Source: Kamptonema sp. UHCC 0994 (lineage in GTDB: Bacteria; Cyanobacteriota; Cyanobacteriia; Cyanobacteriales; Microcoleaceae). From it: a DNA stretch of 64,000 nucleotides. The translations under genes and the position numbers were made by a program. Shown here piece by piece: positions 52,526 to 60,647 of this stretch; position 1 is the stretch's first letter; every line of letters starts with the position of its first letter. The notes under the pieces were generated by a model. That model did no database searches, was not told where the DNA came from, and saw only the letters and a program-made list of their open reading frames with translations. The stretch is from assembly GCF_029167235.1 (NCBI RefSeq), contig NZ_JARFTR010000125.1, positions 1 to 64,000 on the forward strand, given 5' to 3'.

Positions 52526-54343
52526 CTAAGAAGTCCACACAACCGCAGAAACAACACGAAAACCGAGGAGGCTGCTGCGAATGTCCGGCGCATCGTAGTT
52601 GAAGCGAAACGCCGCGCGGCAATAGACGGGATAGTTGAGCCACGAACCACCGCGCAGCAGCCGGGTTCGCTTATCATGTATTGACTTGACTAATAAATCA
52701 ATATTATTCTGATAACGATTATCATTATTTTTATCCCAAACGCTGCCATCAGTAGGTGCTCCATGATAGCTCTTGTGCCAGGGGTCAGCGCACCATTCCG
52801 AAACATTACCGTGCATATCATATAAACCAAAGGCATTGGGTGGAAAACTGCCTACATCTGTAGTTTGTCCTCGATACTGACCTGTTGGTGAATTATCGTA
52901 AGAATATTCGCCGTTATAGTTAACCAGATCAGTAGTAATTGTTTGACCAAAATAGAACGGTGTAGTCGTACCAGCACGACAGGCATATTCCCATTCTGCC
53001 TCACTGGGTAAGCGATAATTACGTCCTGTTTTTTTAGATAGCCGAGCACAAAATTCAACAGCATCATACCAAGAGACTTTTTCTACTGGTCGGTTATTAC
53101 CTTTGAAAGAAGAGGGGTCTGGGTTGAGGTCAAATTGAATCTTCGGCAATTTAGCTATAGCTTTCCACTGTGCTTGAGTGATCGCATATTTTCCCATTAG
53201 GAAAGCTTGAATTGTCACCAAATGTTGGGGTTTTTCATTATCACAGCTTTCTGCTTCATTTGGCGGTGAACCCATAGTGAAACTTCCACCGGAAATAGCA
53301 ATCATTTCCAAAGTAATACCATTACCCAAGTCTTCAGTAAAAGACTGCAACTGAGAAAGATTGAGTTGAGATTTGGCTGATGTTGGAGTAGGTGCTGCTG
53401 GTGAAGGCTGAACAGGTTTTGGTTGAGATTTAGCTGATATTGGAGTAGATACTACTGAGCCAGAATTAAGAGCTTGTAATACTTCTGCTGCTGATTGATA
53501 ACGCGCACCCACTGGAAACTGGATCATTTTATCTAATATTTCCGCCAAGTCATTGCTAATAGAAACTGATTTATTCCTCCATACCCATTCCATTTGCATT
53601 GGCTCAAAAATTTCGTCAACCCAAGTTCCATTTTTTTCTTCCGGCAAACACCCAGTTAATAACCGAATGCAAGTTACACCAAGACTGTAGAGGTCACTCG
53701 CCGGAAAAACATGACCTTGCATTTGTTCTGGTGCTGCATAACCAGGACTACCAGTAACAGTTCCCACTCTAGTCAAAACACTACCGCTCAATCCCTTGGC
53801 AACGCCAAAGTCAATTAACACTAGAGAACCGTGAGAATTTCTAATGATATTATCTGGCTTAATATCTCGGTGAATTACTTTTTGCTTATGCACAAAATCT
53901 AAGATTTCTAGCAGTTCATTTAGTAATTGCTTAATCTGTTTTTCGCTAAACTTTCCCTGCTGTTGTAAGTCTTTTAACAAATCCTCACCGTCAATAAATT
54001 CTTGGACTAAATAGAAGCGATTATCTTGTTCAAAGAATGCTAATAAATCCGGGATTTGAGGATGTTTACCTAAGTCTCGCAGTCGTACCGCTTCTTGTTT
54101 AAATAATTCAGTTGCTTTCTGAATAGCTGCACTCCCTTGTTGTTGCGGGAGGAATTGTTTAATTACACAGACTGTATCAAGTCGATGTTCATCTAAGGCC
54201 TTGAATGTCCGGCCAAAACCACCTTCTGAAATGTATTTAACTGCACGGTATCTATCTCCGAGTAGTAGTTTATTGCCGCATTTTTGGCAGAATTTGGTGG
54301 TGGGATTTTGATTTAGACAGTCAGGATTAAGGCATTTACTCAT
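52526..54343 (-). CDS. Serine/threonine protein kinase fused to a formylglycine-generating-enzyme-like domain
   Basis: A 605-residue cytoplasmic fusion. A zinc ribbon (about 4-25; CLNPDCLNQN, CQKCGNKLL) precedes a Hanks-type kinase (about 32-290): glycine loop SEGGFGRTF, Lys in CVIKQF, HRDIKPDN and DFGVAK. A Pro/Ser/Lys linker (about 300-335) leads to a C-terminal FGE-sulfatase/C-type-lectin-like domain (about 345-600; MGSPPNEAESCDNEKPQ, YRLPSEAEWEYACRAGTT, GLYDMHGNVSEWCADPW, RGGSWLNY). Kinase residues look active. FGE chemistry is doubtful; such domains often serve as binding scaffolds. The last ~32 residues are GC-rich with a retroelement-like codon pattern (52568-52663). Confidence 0.88.
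   Translation of the reverse strand: MSKCLNPDCLNQNPTTKFCQKCGNKLLLGDRYRAVKYISEGGFGRTFKALDEHRLDTVCVIKQFLPQQQGSAAIQKATELFKQEAVRLRDLGKHPQIPDLLAFFEQDNRFYLVQEFIDGEDLLKDLQQQGKFSEKQIKQLLNELLEILDFVHKQKVIHRDIKPDNIIRNSHGSLVLIDFGVAKGLSGSVLTRVGTVTGSPGYAAPEQMQGHVFPASDLYSLGVTCIRLLTGCLPEEKNGTWVDEIFEPMQMEWVWRNKSVSISNDLAEILDKMIQFPVGARYQSAAEVLQALNSGSVVSTPISAKSQPKPVQPSPAAPTPTSAKSQLNLSQLQSFTEDLGNGITLEMIAISGGSFTMGSPPNEAESCDNEKPQHLVTIQAFLMGKYAITQAQWKAIAKLPKIQFDLNPDPSSFKGNNRPVEKVSWYDAVEFCARLSKKTGRNYRLPSEAEWEYACRAGTTTPFYFGQTITTDLVNYNGEYSYDNSPTGQYRGQTTDVGSFPPNAFGLYDMHGNVSEWCADPWHKSYHGAPTDGSVWDKNNDNRYQNNIDLLVKSIHDKRTRLLRGGSWLNYPVYCRAAFRFNYDAPDIRSSLLGFRVVSAVVWTS
52568..52663 (-). other. Candidate diversity-generating-retroelement variable region
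   Basis: The 3' segment encoding RGGSWLNYPVYC through RSSLLGFRV is much more GC-rich than the rest of the gene. The residues at positions where related proteins have Asn runs (L, Y, V, Y, F, F, Y, D, A, I, S, S) have codons ctc, tat, gtc, tat, ttt, ttc, tac, gat, gcg, att, agc, agc. Nearly all could come from AAC or AAT by changing A only. No template repeat or reverse transcriptase is in the window. Confidence 0.45.
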
Positions 54344-54364
54344 AATTACTCCTTTATGTAAATA

Positions 54365-54440
54365 TGTAGGGGCGGTGCCCCCGTGCCCGCCCTGATACTG
54401 ATTGATGCTGACGGGGCAACCACAGGGGATTGCCCCTACA
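54365..54440. repeat. TGTAGGGGC inverted-repeat element
   Basis: TGTAGGGGCGGTGCCCC at the left and GGGGATTGCCCCTACA at the right are imperfect inverted ends, with GGGGCAACC internally. A neighbouring palindrome CAGGGGTTTTAACCCCTG lies near 54460. It fills the upstream region of the kinase gene. Confidence 0.7.
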
Positions 54441-54536
54441 ATAATTGTACGATTTATTACAGGGGTTTTAACCCCTGGCGGACAGGGTTTGACGTTAAGT
54501 TGACACCAATGGGTAATGCCGTGTCCTTACACGGAT

Positions 54537-55232
54537 CTACAATGAATTTGAAGATTTTAATTCATCAAATTTTGCCTTCACAATCTGAATATCTTGCCAC
54601 ATTAACCATTTAGGACTGCCTTGTTCGCGGGAGGGATTGCGTAACAAATAAGAAGGGTGAAAAATTGGCATACATTGCCGACCTTCCCACTGAATCCACT
54701 GACCGCGAACTTTGCTAATAGGTTGCTTTTCACCCGTCAAACCTTTGAGTGCTGTTGCGCCGGTCAATAAAATAATTTTCGGGTTGACGATGCGAATTTG
54801 TTCGAGCAAATATGGTTTACAAGCATCTCTTTCTTTAGGTGTGGGAGTGCGGTTATCTGGAGGTCTGCACTTATTGATATTACAAATAAATATGTCATTT
54901 TCTGTACTCAAACCAACAGATTCTAAAATTTTATCTAAAAGTTGCCCAGACCTGCCAACAAAGGGCAATCCGGTTTCGTCTTCATTTTGACCGGGTGCTT
55001 CTCCTATAATCATAATTGGTGCTTGCAAATTGCCACGCCCGATGACGGCATTCTGACGGTTTTTGCCTAATTCGCATCTGTGGCAGCGGTTGCAATGTTC
55101 TGCTATTTGCTCCATAGTTTTATAAGTGCCGGGAGGAATGGAAATTTTGACATCATTGGGGATTGAGTCTCGCTGTAATGAGGCTCCAAAATTCGGTTCG
55201 TCAAAAAGGCTGAGTTGTTGATCGCTGGACAT
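54537..55232 (-). CDS. Type-4 (iron-sulfur) uracil-DNA glycosylase
   Basis: A 231-residue base-excision repair enzyme removing uracil from DNA. The N-terminal iron-sulfur cysteines are in HCNRCHRCELGK and the catalytic motif A is MIIGEAPGQNEDETGLPFVG. Motif B equivalent is PIFHPSYLLRNPS. Additional cluster cysteines lie in NINKCRPPDNR and RDACKPYL. Length is near the family's 190-230. It is transcribed from an ATG at 55232. Confidence 0.9.
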   Translation of the reverse strand: MSSDQQLSLFDEPNFGASLQRDSIPNDVKISIPPGTYKTMEQIAEHCNRCHRCELGKNRQNAVIGRGNLQAPIMIIGEAPGQNEDETGLPFVGRSGQLLDKILESVGLSTENDIFICNINKCRPPDNRTPTPKERDACKPYLLEQIRIVNPKIILLTGATALKGLTGEKQPISKVRGQWIQWEGRQCMPIFHPSYLLRNPSREQGSPKWLMWQDIQIVKAKFDELKSSNSL

Positions 55233-55362
55233 AAAATTGAGGGAATGAAGAGTTTTTTTAGTCTAGAGTTTATAGTTTATAGTTCTGGGGTGAAATGTGA
55301 CAGCCTACTCTTGGCTGAAAATCAGTCATTATACAGGTGGGTGATGCTAAGCAGGCAGCGCT

Positions 55363-56040
55363 ATGTTATTTAATCCGTTGTTTGACGATCGCGCCGACGC
55401 AGGCGAGAAACTAGCCGAAGCTATTTTTTCTGAGGTAGCTAAATTTAATGAAAGCGCACAGGAGACTGCTAAACCCATTGTTTACGGTTTACCACGAGGC
55501 GGGTTGCCGATCGCACTACCGATCGCCCGTCGGCTTTGTTGTCCTTTAGATGTCGTCGTAGCGAAAAAAATCACCCGCCCAGATAATCCAGAATTAGCGA
55601 TCGGGGCAGTGACAGCGGATGGTCATGTTCTGTGGTCTACCCAAAAACCACGCAACGTCCGAGTCCAAAATACTGCACTTGAGAAAGCTCTAGAAAAAGC
55701 TCAAGCTCAATTGATTGAATTTTCTCCTAAACGCCCCATAGTTAACCCTGTAGGTGCTTTAGCAATTTTAGTTGATGATGGTATTGCTACGGGGATGACA
55801 ATGATGGCGGCGGCTCAAGCTTTGCGGTTGCAGCAACCAGCAGCGGTTTGGATTTGTGTACCCCTCGCGCCCCTAGAAGTGATAGCATCTTTGCAGCAGG
55901 AAGCCGATCGCGCGATCGTTTTGGAAACCCCCGATCCATTCTATAGCGTCAGCAACTTTTACCGCGAATTCCCACAAGTAGAAACAGAAATCGCGATCGC
56001 CTGTTTGCAACAACAAACGGAGTGGTTGTCCGAACCATGA
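55363..56040 (+). CDS. Phosphoribosyltransferase family protein
   Basis: A 225-residue type I phosphoribosyltransferase fold. The PRPP loop is AILVDDGIATGMTMMAAA, and GLPRGGLPIALPIARRL with VVAKKITRPDNPELAIGAV fits the subgroup often annotated as predicted phosphoribosyltransferases next to dienelactone hydrolase-type genes. Substrate is not known. Its ATG at 55363 follows an AGGCAGCG stretch. It may share a transcript with the small membrane gene 38 bases downstream. Confidence 0.85.
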   Translation: MLFNPLFDDRADAGEKLAEAIFSEVAKFNESAQETAKPIVYGLPRGGLPIALPIARRLCCPLDVVVAKKITRPDNPELAIGAVTADGHVLWSTQKPRNVRVQNTALEKALEKAQAQLIEFSPKRPIVNPVGALAILVDDGIATGMTMMAAAQALRLQQPAAVWICVPLAPLEVIASLQQEADRAIVLETPDPFYSVSNFYREFPQVETEIAIACLQQQTEWLSEP

Positions 56041-56078
56041 ATTATTCTTGATTAAGTAAATCCTTCTTCCTTCTTCCC

Positions 56079-56369
56079 ATGAGAATTTGGCAATTTTGGT
56101 GGCAAACATTAATTTTATCTACTCAGCATAATCCGCCTCGGTTTATTGAGCTAGTAATGTTAACGTTGGCGATGATCCTACTCTTGTTGTGGAGTCTGAC
56201 AGCAGAATGGCCTTATGTAGTGCTATCTCTAAGCTATGTAATTGGCTCGTCTATTTCAATTTTAGTGCGGGAAGCTCTCAGCCCATCCTCATATATCCAG
56301 CCAACTCAAGTGACAGCGGTATTATTACTAATTATCAGTTTCTACAGTTTTGCTGAGCTGCTTCGTTAA
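56079..56369 (+). CDS. Small hypothetical membrane protein (96 aa)
   Basis: A 96-residue protein with three predicted helices (about 23-40 LVMLTLAMILLLLWSL, 47-63 YVVLSLSYVIGSSISIL, 78-95 VTAVLLLIISFYSFAEL). I do not recognise a family. The ATG at 56079 is preceded by a CTTCTTC heptamer array (56060-56078), so again no ribosome-binding site is seen. It follows the phosphoribosyltransferase gene on the same strand. Confidence 0.65.
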   Translation: MRIWQFWWQTLILSTQHNPPRFIELVMLTLAMILLLLWSLTAEWPYVVLSLSYVIGSSISILVREALSPSSYIQPTQVTAVLLLIISFYSFAELLR

Positions 56370-56394
56370 AGAGTTCTGAGTTTTGAACTTTGAT

Positions 56395-56766
56395 TTAATG
56401 GGACTGATGCAAAATTAGACGATTACCAGCAGGGTCGTAGGCGTAGATTTCTCGACCGTGAGCAGCGGTTAAAATTTCTCCAGGGGGTGGGTAGCCCAAA
56501 GTGGTAAGATGCGCGATCGCAGATTCTAAGTCCCTCACCTCCAAACACAGGCTAATACTTGTCCGCCCTTGATTAACAAACTCTGATGAGTTAGAATCTT
56601 TAGGCTTGAATATACCGAGCCTCAATCCGTGCAGGTCAAATTCAGCATAGACGTTTTTAGTGTAAAATCTTGGTTCTTGACCAAGCAATTCAGCGTAAAA
56701 TTTTACTAGATTTTCGCTATTAAAGTCTGCTAAAGTAACTAAGATCGAAGTCCAATCAAAAACCAT
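56395..56766 (-). CDS. VOC (glyoxalase/bleomycin-resistance) family protein
   Basis: A 123-residue vicinal-oxygen-chelate fold protein: two beta-alpha-beta-beta-beta units, with LVTLADFNSENLVKFYAELL and FDLHGLRLGIF, then ISLCLEVRDLESAIAHLTTL and IYAYDPAGNRLILHQ. Whether it is an enzyme or a binding protein is unknown. Single-domain length is typical. It converges with the small membrane protein gene. Confidence 0.85.
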   Translation of the reverse strand: MVFDWTSILVTLADFNSENLVKFYAELLGQEPRFYTKNVYAEFDLHGLRLGIFKPKDSNSSEFVNQGRTSISLCLEVRDLESAIAHLTTLGYPPPGEILTAAHGREIYAYDPAGNRLILHQSH

Positions 56767-56970
56767 ATATCAACCTTAAATCAGTTATGAACATCATCTC
56801 ATATCGATTCCATTGGCATCTGAATCAATAAAGAATTACTAAATTGGGTGGAGCGTAGCGTCACCCACCACCAAAGTTTATTTAACAGTTAACAAAGAGT
56901 TGGGCTCCGCTGCGATCGCGCCTCAACCTACTACTACTTGGTTGAATCTAAAATCTAAAATCCAAAAGAT

Positions 56971-58317
56971 ATGGGCAGAATTTTTTTATCAGCGGCTCAC
57001 GGCGGCTTTGAAAATGGAGCAAGAGATCCTGGAACGATCGCAGGTGGTACAACAGAAGCGAAGGAAATGATCCTGATTCGCGACTTGGTGGTAGCTGAAT
57101 TGCGATCGCGAGCTGTCGAAATTATTGCAGTACCCGACGAACTCTCTCAAGAACAGACTATTGACTGGATCAACGCCCGCTCTCGCAAAGACGATTTAGC
57201 CCTAGAAATCCAAGCTAGCGGTGCTTCTAACCCTTCTGTGCGTGGCGCAACAATTTTTTACATCTCAGCCAATAATGAACGCAAAGCTGATGCAGAAATG
57301 CTAATCATGGCCTTGCTGCGGCGGGTTCCCCAATTACCCAATCGCGGAGCAAAACCAGACAGCGCTACTGGTTTGGGGCGATTGATATTTTGCCGATGGA
57401 TTCTGATTCCTTCTTTACTACTAGAAATTGGCTATCTTACTAACCCCGACGATCGCGCTTTGATTCAAACTCGCCGCCGTGACATCGCCCTAGGAATTGC
57501 TGATGGTTTGTTAATGTGGAGCAGAGGCGGCTCAATCCCCACTCCGCCGCCCAATACCTATTTTCCGATCAACATCAATATCAACGGTCAAATTTATGGA
57601 GAGCAGGGAGTTTTAATTAATGGCAATTCCTACATTCCCATTGATTTAGTAGACAGATTGAAAGTTGACTTATCTAAGATTACTAGAGTTAACCGCGTCA
57701 CCTATAAAAATATTGTCTACGTCAAAGCAATAGAACTGCGAGATTTCAATATCGCCGTGACTTGGGACAATCCTAACCGCGCTGTAGTTTTGCGCTCTAA
57801 CTTCAAGATCGATCCGGGTAATATAGACAAAATTATGACACCTGGAAGCGCTACTGAGGTGCAGTTAATGATGTTTTTAAAGACAAATAATGAGAGCGTT
57901 TTAAATGATTTTCCCGATATAGCTAAGCTCTATCGAGAGGAAGGAACTATTGAGGGAGTTAACTACGATCTTGCTTTTTCTCAAATGTGTTTAGAAACCA
58001 ATTTCCTGCGATTTGGCGGAGAAATCCGCACAACTCAAAATAATTTTGCAGCTTTAGGATCTATAGGTGGATCTGTCGAAAGTGCATCTTTCCCCAGTGC
58101 CAGAGTTGGCGTAAGAGCTCACATTCAACATTTAAAAGCTTACGCCAGTACGGAGCCGTTAGTGCAGGATCTTGTAGATCCCAGATTTCGCTTTGTGACA
58201 CGAGGAATTGCTCCTTTAGTAGATCAACTTAGCGGACGCTGGGCGGCTGATGTGCAGTACGGCTCTAAAATTTTGACTCTCGTTAAAAAGCTCTACGAAA
58301 TCGCAGGTTTAATGTAA
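56971..58317 (+). CDS. Peptidoglycan hydrolase: amidase, CuAO-N-like and glucosaminidase domains
   Basis: A 448-residue cell-wall enzyme. An N-acetylmuramoyl-L-alanine amidase domain (about 1-185) shows IFLSAAHGGFENGARDPG with a zinc-ligand His, and LLLEIGYLTNPDD. A copper-amine-oxidase-N-like domain (about 200-285; INGQIYGEQGVLINGNSYIP) follows. A glucosaminidase-like domain (about 290-445) has FSQMCLETNFLRFGGE with a catalytic-type Glu, and QNNFAALGS. No signal peptide is visible; the amidase starts within five residues of the ATG. Its export is therefore unclear. A similar architecture is known, I believe, in the TftA filament-end protein of filamentous cyanobacteria; that assignment is tentative. 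Confidence 0.8.
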   Translation: MGRIFLSAAHGGFENGARDPGTIAGGTTEAKEMILIRDLVVAELRSRAVEIIAVPDELSQEQTIDWINARSRKDDLALEIQASGASNPSVRGATIFYISANNERKADAEMLIMALLRRVPQLPNRGAKPDSATGLGRLIFCRWILIPSLLLEIGYLTNPDDRALIQTRRRDIALGIADGLLMWSRGGSIPTPPPNTYFPINININGQIYGEQGVLINGNSYIPIDLVDRLKVDLSKITRVNRVTYKNIVYVKAIELRDFNIAVTWDNPNRAVVLRSNFKIDPGNIDKIMTPGSATEVQLMMFLKTNNESVLNDFPDIAKLYREEGTIEGVNYDLAFSQMCLETNFLRFGGEIRTTQNNFAALGSIGGSVESASFPSARVGVRAHIQHLKAYASTEPLVQDLVDPRFRFVTRGIAPLVDQLSGRWAADVQYGSKILTLVKKLYEIAGLM

Positions 58318-58324
58318 GCTTCAA

Positions 58325-58388
58325 CACAGTTAACAGTTAACGGTTAACTGCTAACTGTTAACTGTTAACTGTTAACGGTTAACTGTAT
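58325..58388. repeat. GTTAACG/GTTAACT heptamer array
   Basis: About eight heptamers, including inverted halves (CAGTTAACAGTTAACGGTTA), separate the convergent amidase gene and the 138-residue hypothetical gene and touch the latter's stop. Confidence 0.85.
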
Positions 58389-58804
58389 TAGATAACTCCC
58401 GGCCCTTTACCGCGCGTGTCGCCTTCCGTTGTTAGCTTTCCAGTTTCGTTGTTGTCTTCCTTGAGTTCTTTGAGTGCTTCAGCGCGATCGCGAGCTTTTG
58501 CTTCCTCTTTTGCCCGTAAGTCTCCAGGTTCATTAATATACATTTCAGGTTCGATCGCATAGTTGTTAGCTAAACCCTCTTTATCTACAGTGTACCCATC
58601 TGTAGTACGAATGCGATCGGGATGCGCTAACTCATCATTATTTGCACTTTCTACGTCTGCTTCTGTGGTAATGTGCATAAAACCCTCTCCCTCACGTTCT
58701 TGACGCGCTGCTGTCTCAGCCGGAGTAATACCCCGATCGTAGTGAGGAGCTTCCATGTTTTCTTCGATGCGTTCGTCTGTAGGTGTTTGTTTGCTAATAG
58801 ACAT
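58388..58804 (-). CDS. Hydrophilic acidic protein, hypothetical (138 aa)
   Basis: A 138-residue, highly charged and Glu/Asn/Asp-rich protein with no hydrophobic segment (GEGFMHITTEADVESANNDE, KEEAKARDRAEALKELKED). It looks intrinsically disordered and resembles stress-associated hydrophilic proteins, but I cannot name a family. AGGAG lies seven bases upstream of the ATG at 58804, which supports the start and real translation. Confidence 0.7.
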   Translation of the reverse strand: MSISKQTPTDERIEENMEAPHYDRGITPAETAARQEREGEGFMHITTEADVESANNDELAHPDRIRTTDGYTVDKEGLANNYAIEPEMYINEPGDLRAKEEAKARDRAEALKELKEDNNETGKLTTEGDTRGKGPGVI

Positions 58805-59157
58805 GAGGTTACTCCTGAGTATTTATTCACAAAATCTTTGCTTTATATTTCAACAGTAGCCTTAAACTAAATTAGGAAGAAACTATCCTTAGTTGTACTT
58901 TATGGTGTTATACTTTAGAGTGATAAGACACTTTAAATATCTGCCTTTAGATTGATTGCATTAATTTAATTGTGTGCATTTAAGAATATTTCACGATTGG
59001 AAACTGCGACTTATTAAGCGAAACCTGACGAGAGTTAGCTATAGATATTAGCTATGCGATCGCACCCTAACAAGGAACCAATTTTTTCCTAAGAAATTCT
59101 AAAACTAATAATAGCGCGGTTAAATTTTGTCAATTAAGCATATAGCTCATCTTTACC

Positions 59158-59259
59158 CTAGAAGCCTAGAGTTTGCATAGGATCGATTGAATAGCAGCGT
59201 TCCTGGGAATCTTCCTGAAAAGTTGGCATACGCTCAGTAGGCTTAATCAAGCTTGCCAT
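59158..59259 (-). CDS. Possible 33-residue small protein
   Basis: A minus-strand ATG at 59259 follows CGAGGTTAATA, so GAGG is six bases upstream. It encodes MASLIKPTERMPTFQEDSQE then RCYSIDPMQTLGF and a stop. The peptide is balanced and charged, unlike translated spacer DNA. It sits alone in the ~625-bp gap 58805-59429, otherwise AT-rich with no other gene seen. I know no homolog. Confidence 0.35.
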   Translation of the reverse strand: MASLIKPTERMPTFQEDSQERCYSIDPMQTLGF

Positions 59260-59429
59260 TATTAACCTCGTTTAGCCGTCAATGTCAATGGGGATCTATA
59301 TTTCAACTCAGAGAAAAAAGAAATTTTTCCAACAGTGAACCTTTCCCGAACCTCACCCAGTCTAAAAGAATACAACAAGCAAACAGGCTAGTTTACACCA
59401 ACCACTTAAATTTTATCACAGCGATCAAA

Positions 59430-59861
59430 ATGAAGAAACAATTGTTATTTCTGCCCGGAGTAATTGCCTTAATTATTGCTGCCGCCCCGGTAATTCCCGC
59501 ATTTACTAATACTGCCGTTGCTGCTGATGCTCAACCAGGTAGAGCCGGTGGAGCGAGAGCGAAATCTAATCAACTGAATTTGACTGATGCTCAAAAGGCA
59601 CAAATGAAGCAAATTCGAGAATCTAGCCGCCAACAAATGGATGCTATTTTCACCCCAGAGCAAAAAGAACAACTCCGCACAGCTCGGCAACAACGACAAA
59701 AGCCTAACCTGAATTTGAGTGAAGATCAAAAAGCAAAACTCAAAGCGATTCGCGAAAGTTCTAAGAGTCAGATGGATGCGATTCTAACTCCTGAGCAAAA
59801 GCAAAAGCGTCAGGAAATGCGAGCTTCGCATCCGAGAAATCAGCAAGGTCAGTCTAAATAG
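59430..59861 (+). CDS. Spy/CpxP-like periplasmic protein with tandem repeat
   Basis: A 143-residue exported protein. The signal peptide is about residues 1-32 (LLFLPGVIALIIAAAPVIPA, ending near AVAADA). Two similar ~40-residue units follow: LTDAQKAQMKQIRESSRQQM then DAIFTPEQKEQLRTARQQRQ, and LSEDQKAKLKAIRESSKSQM then DAILTPEQKQKRQEMR. The LTxxQ motif is shared with Spy/CpxP, which act as periplasmic chaperones or stress sensors. I chose the ATG at 59430 because the signal peptide begins there. Confidence 0.8.
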   Translation: MKKQLLFLPGVIALIIAAAPVIPAFTNTAVAADAQPGRAGGARAKSNQLNLTDAQKAQMKQIRESSRQQMDAIFTPEQKEQLRTARQQRQKPNLNLSEDQKAKLKAIRESSKSQMDAILTPEQKQKRQEMRASHPRNQQGQSK

Positions 59862-60007
59862 AACGGACAGTCTGTAATGATTCTTTAATTGACTCAAAAA
59901 GCGGAAGAGAAAGATAAATTATTCTCTTTCGCTTTCTGCTTTTGAATTAATACTAATAGTGTGATATACTGCTAATAATAAAGCATTAATTAAATAAGTC
60001 AAGCCTG

Positions 60008-60448
60008 ATGGAAGAACTATTCACCCTCAAAGACTTACTGCTCAAGGGAGATATTTCAGGGGCATTAATTATAGTCGATGAACTAGAAGAAATGAGCCGC
60101 GACGATAAAATTAGTAATATTCGCAGCTATGCTATAATTATGCTGCTGCATTTAATCAAACAGCAGGTAGAAAATCGTACAACTCGCTCTTGGGATATTT
60201 CAATTCGCAATTCATCACGCCAAATTCAGAGCAAGAATAAGCGACGTAAAGCAGGTGGTTATTACTTAATACCTCAAGAGTTACGCCTTGCCTTAGAAGA
60301 AGCTTATCCAGATGCAATCGATGGGGCTGCATTGGAGGTAGAGTCAGGGCGTTATGAATCAGAAGAATTAGAAACTATGGTTAATAGAGAAGAAATCTTA
60401 GATCGGGCAATGGCATTAATTTTACCATCTGAATCCTCGCAGTCTTAA
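60008..60448 (+). CDS. DUF29-like protein
   Basis: A 146-residue protein: MEELFTLKDLLLKGDISGAL, IRSYAIIMLLHLIKQQVENR, TTRSWDISIRNSSRQIQSKN and RKAGGYYLIPQELRLALEEA. I recognise the pattern as a cyanobacterial DUF29-type subgroup from memory; function is unknown. The conserved TRSWDISIRNS segment parallels the SWRSTITEQR segment of the DUF29 protein at 24438. It converges with topA. Confidence 0.75.
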   Translation: MEELFTLKDLLLKGDISGALIIVDELEEMSRDDKISNIRSYAIIMLLHLIKQQVENRTTRSWDISIRNSSRQIQSKNKRRKAGGYYLIPQELRLALEEAYPDAIDGAALEVESGRYESEELETMVNREEILDRAMALILPSESSQS

Positions 60449-60576
60449 TCCAGAAAAAAAGCTAGTTAATTACTTGCAATTTGTTAAGTAAATCCACCTA
60501 ATTAAACATAAGATCGGGATTGCTAAAAAGCTAACTGTAGAAACATTCTTTCTTCTACTTATTGCAAAGGAATTAT

Positions 60577-60640
60577 GTCATCGCGAGTGAAACGAAGCAA
60601 TCGCAAGGTTTTGGGATTGCTTCGTTTCACTCGCAATGAC
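60577..60640. repeat. Long inverted repeat (GTCATCGCGAGTGAAACGAAG)
   Basis: A 26-bp arm at 60577-60602 and its near-perfect complement at 60615-60640 surround a 12-base loop. The sequence resembles the widespread GTCATTGCGAG-type repeat. It ends 7 bases before the topA stop and could end both convergent transcripts. Confidence 0.85.
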
Positions 60641-60647
60641 AAGTGTT

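Noticed and set aside
54383-54613. 76-codon plus-strand frame upstream of the kinase gene
   Set aside because: Most of it translates a dispersed inverted repeat and the end of the UDG gene in antisense.
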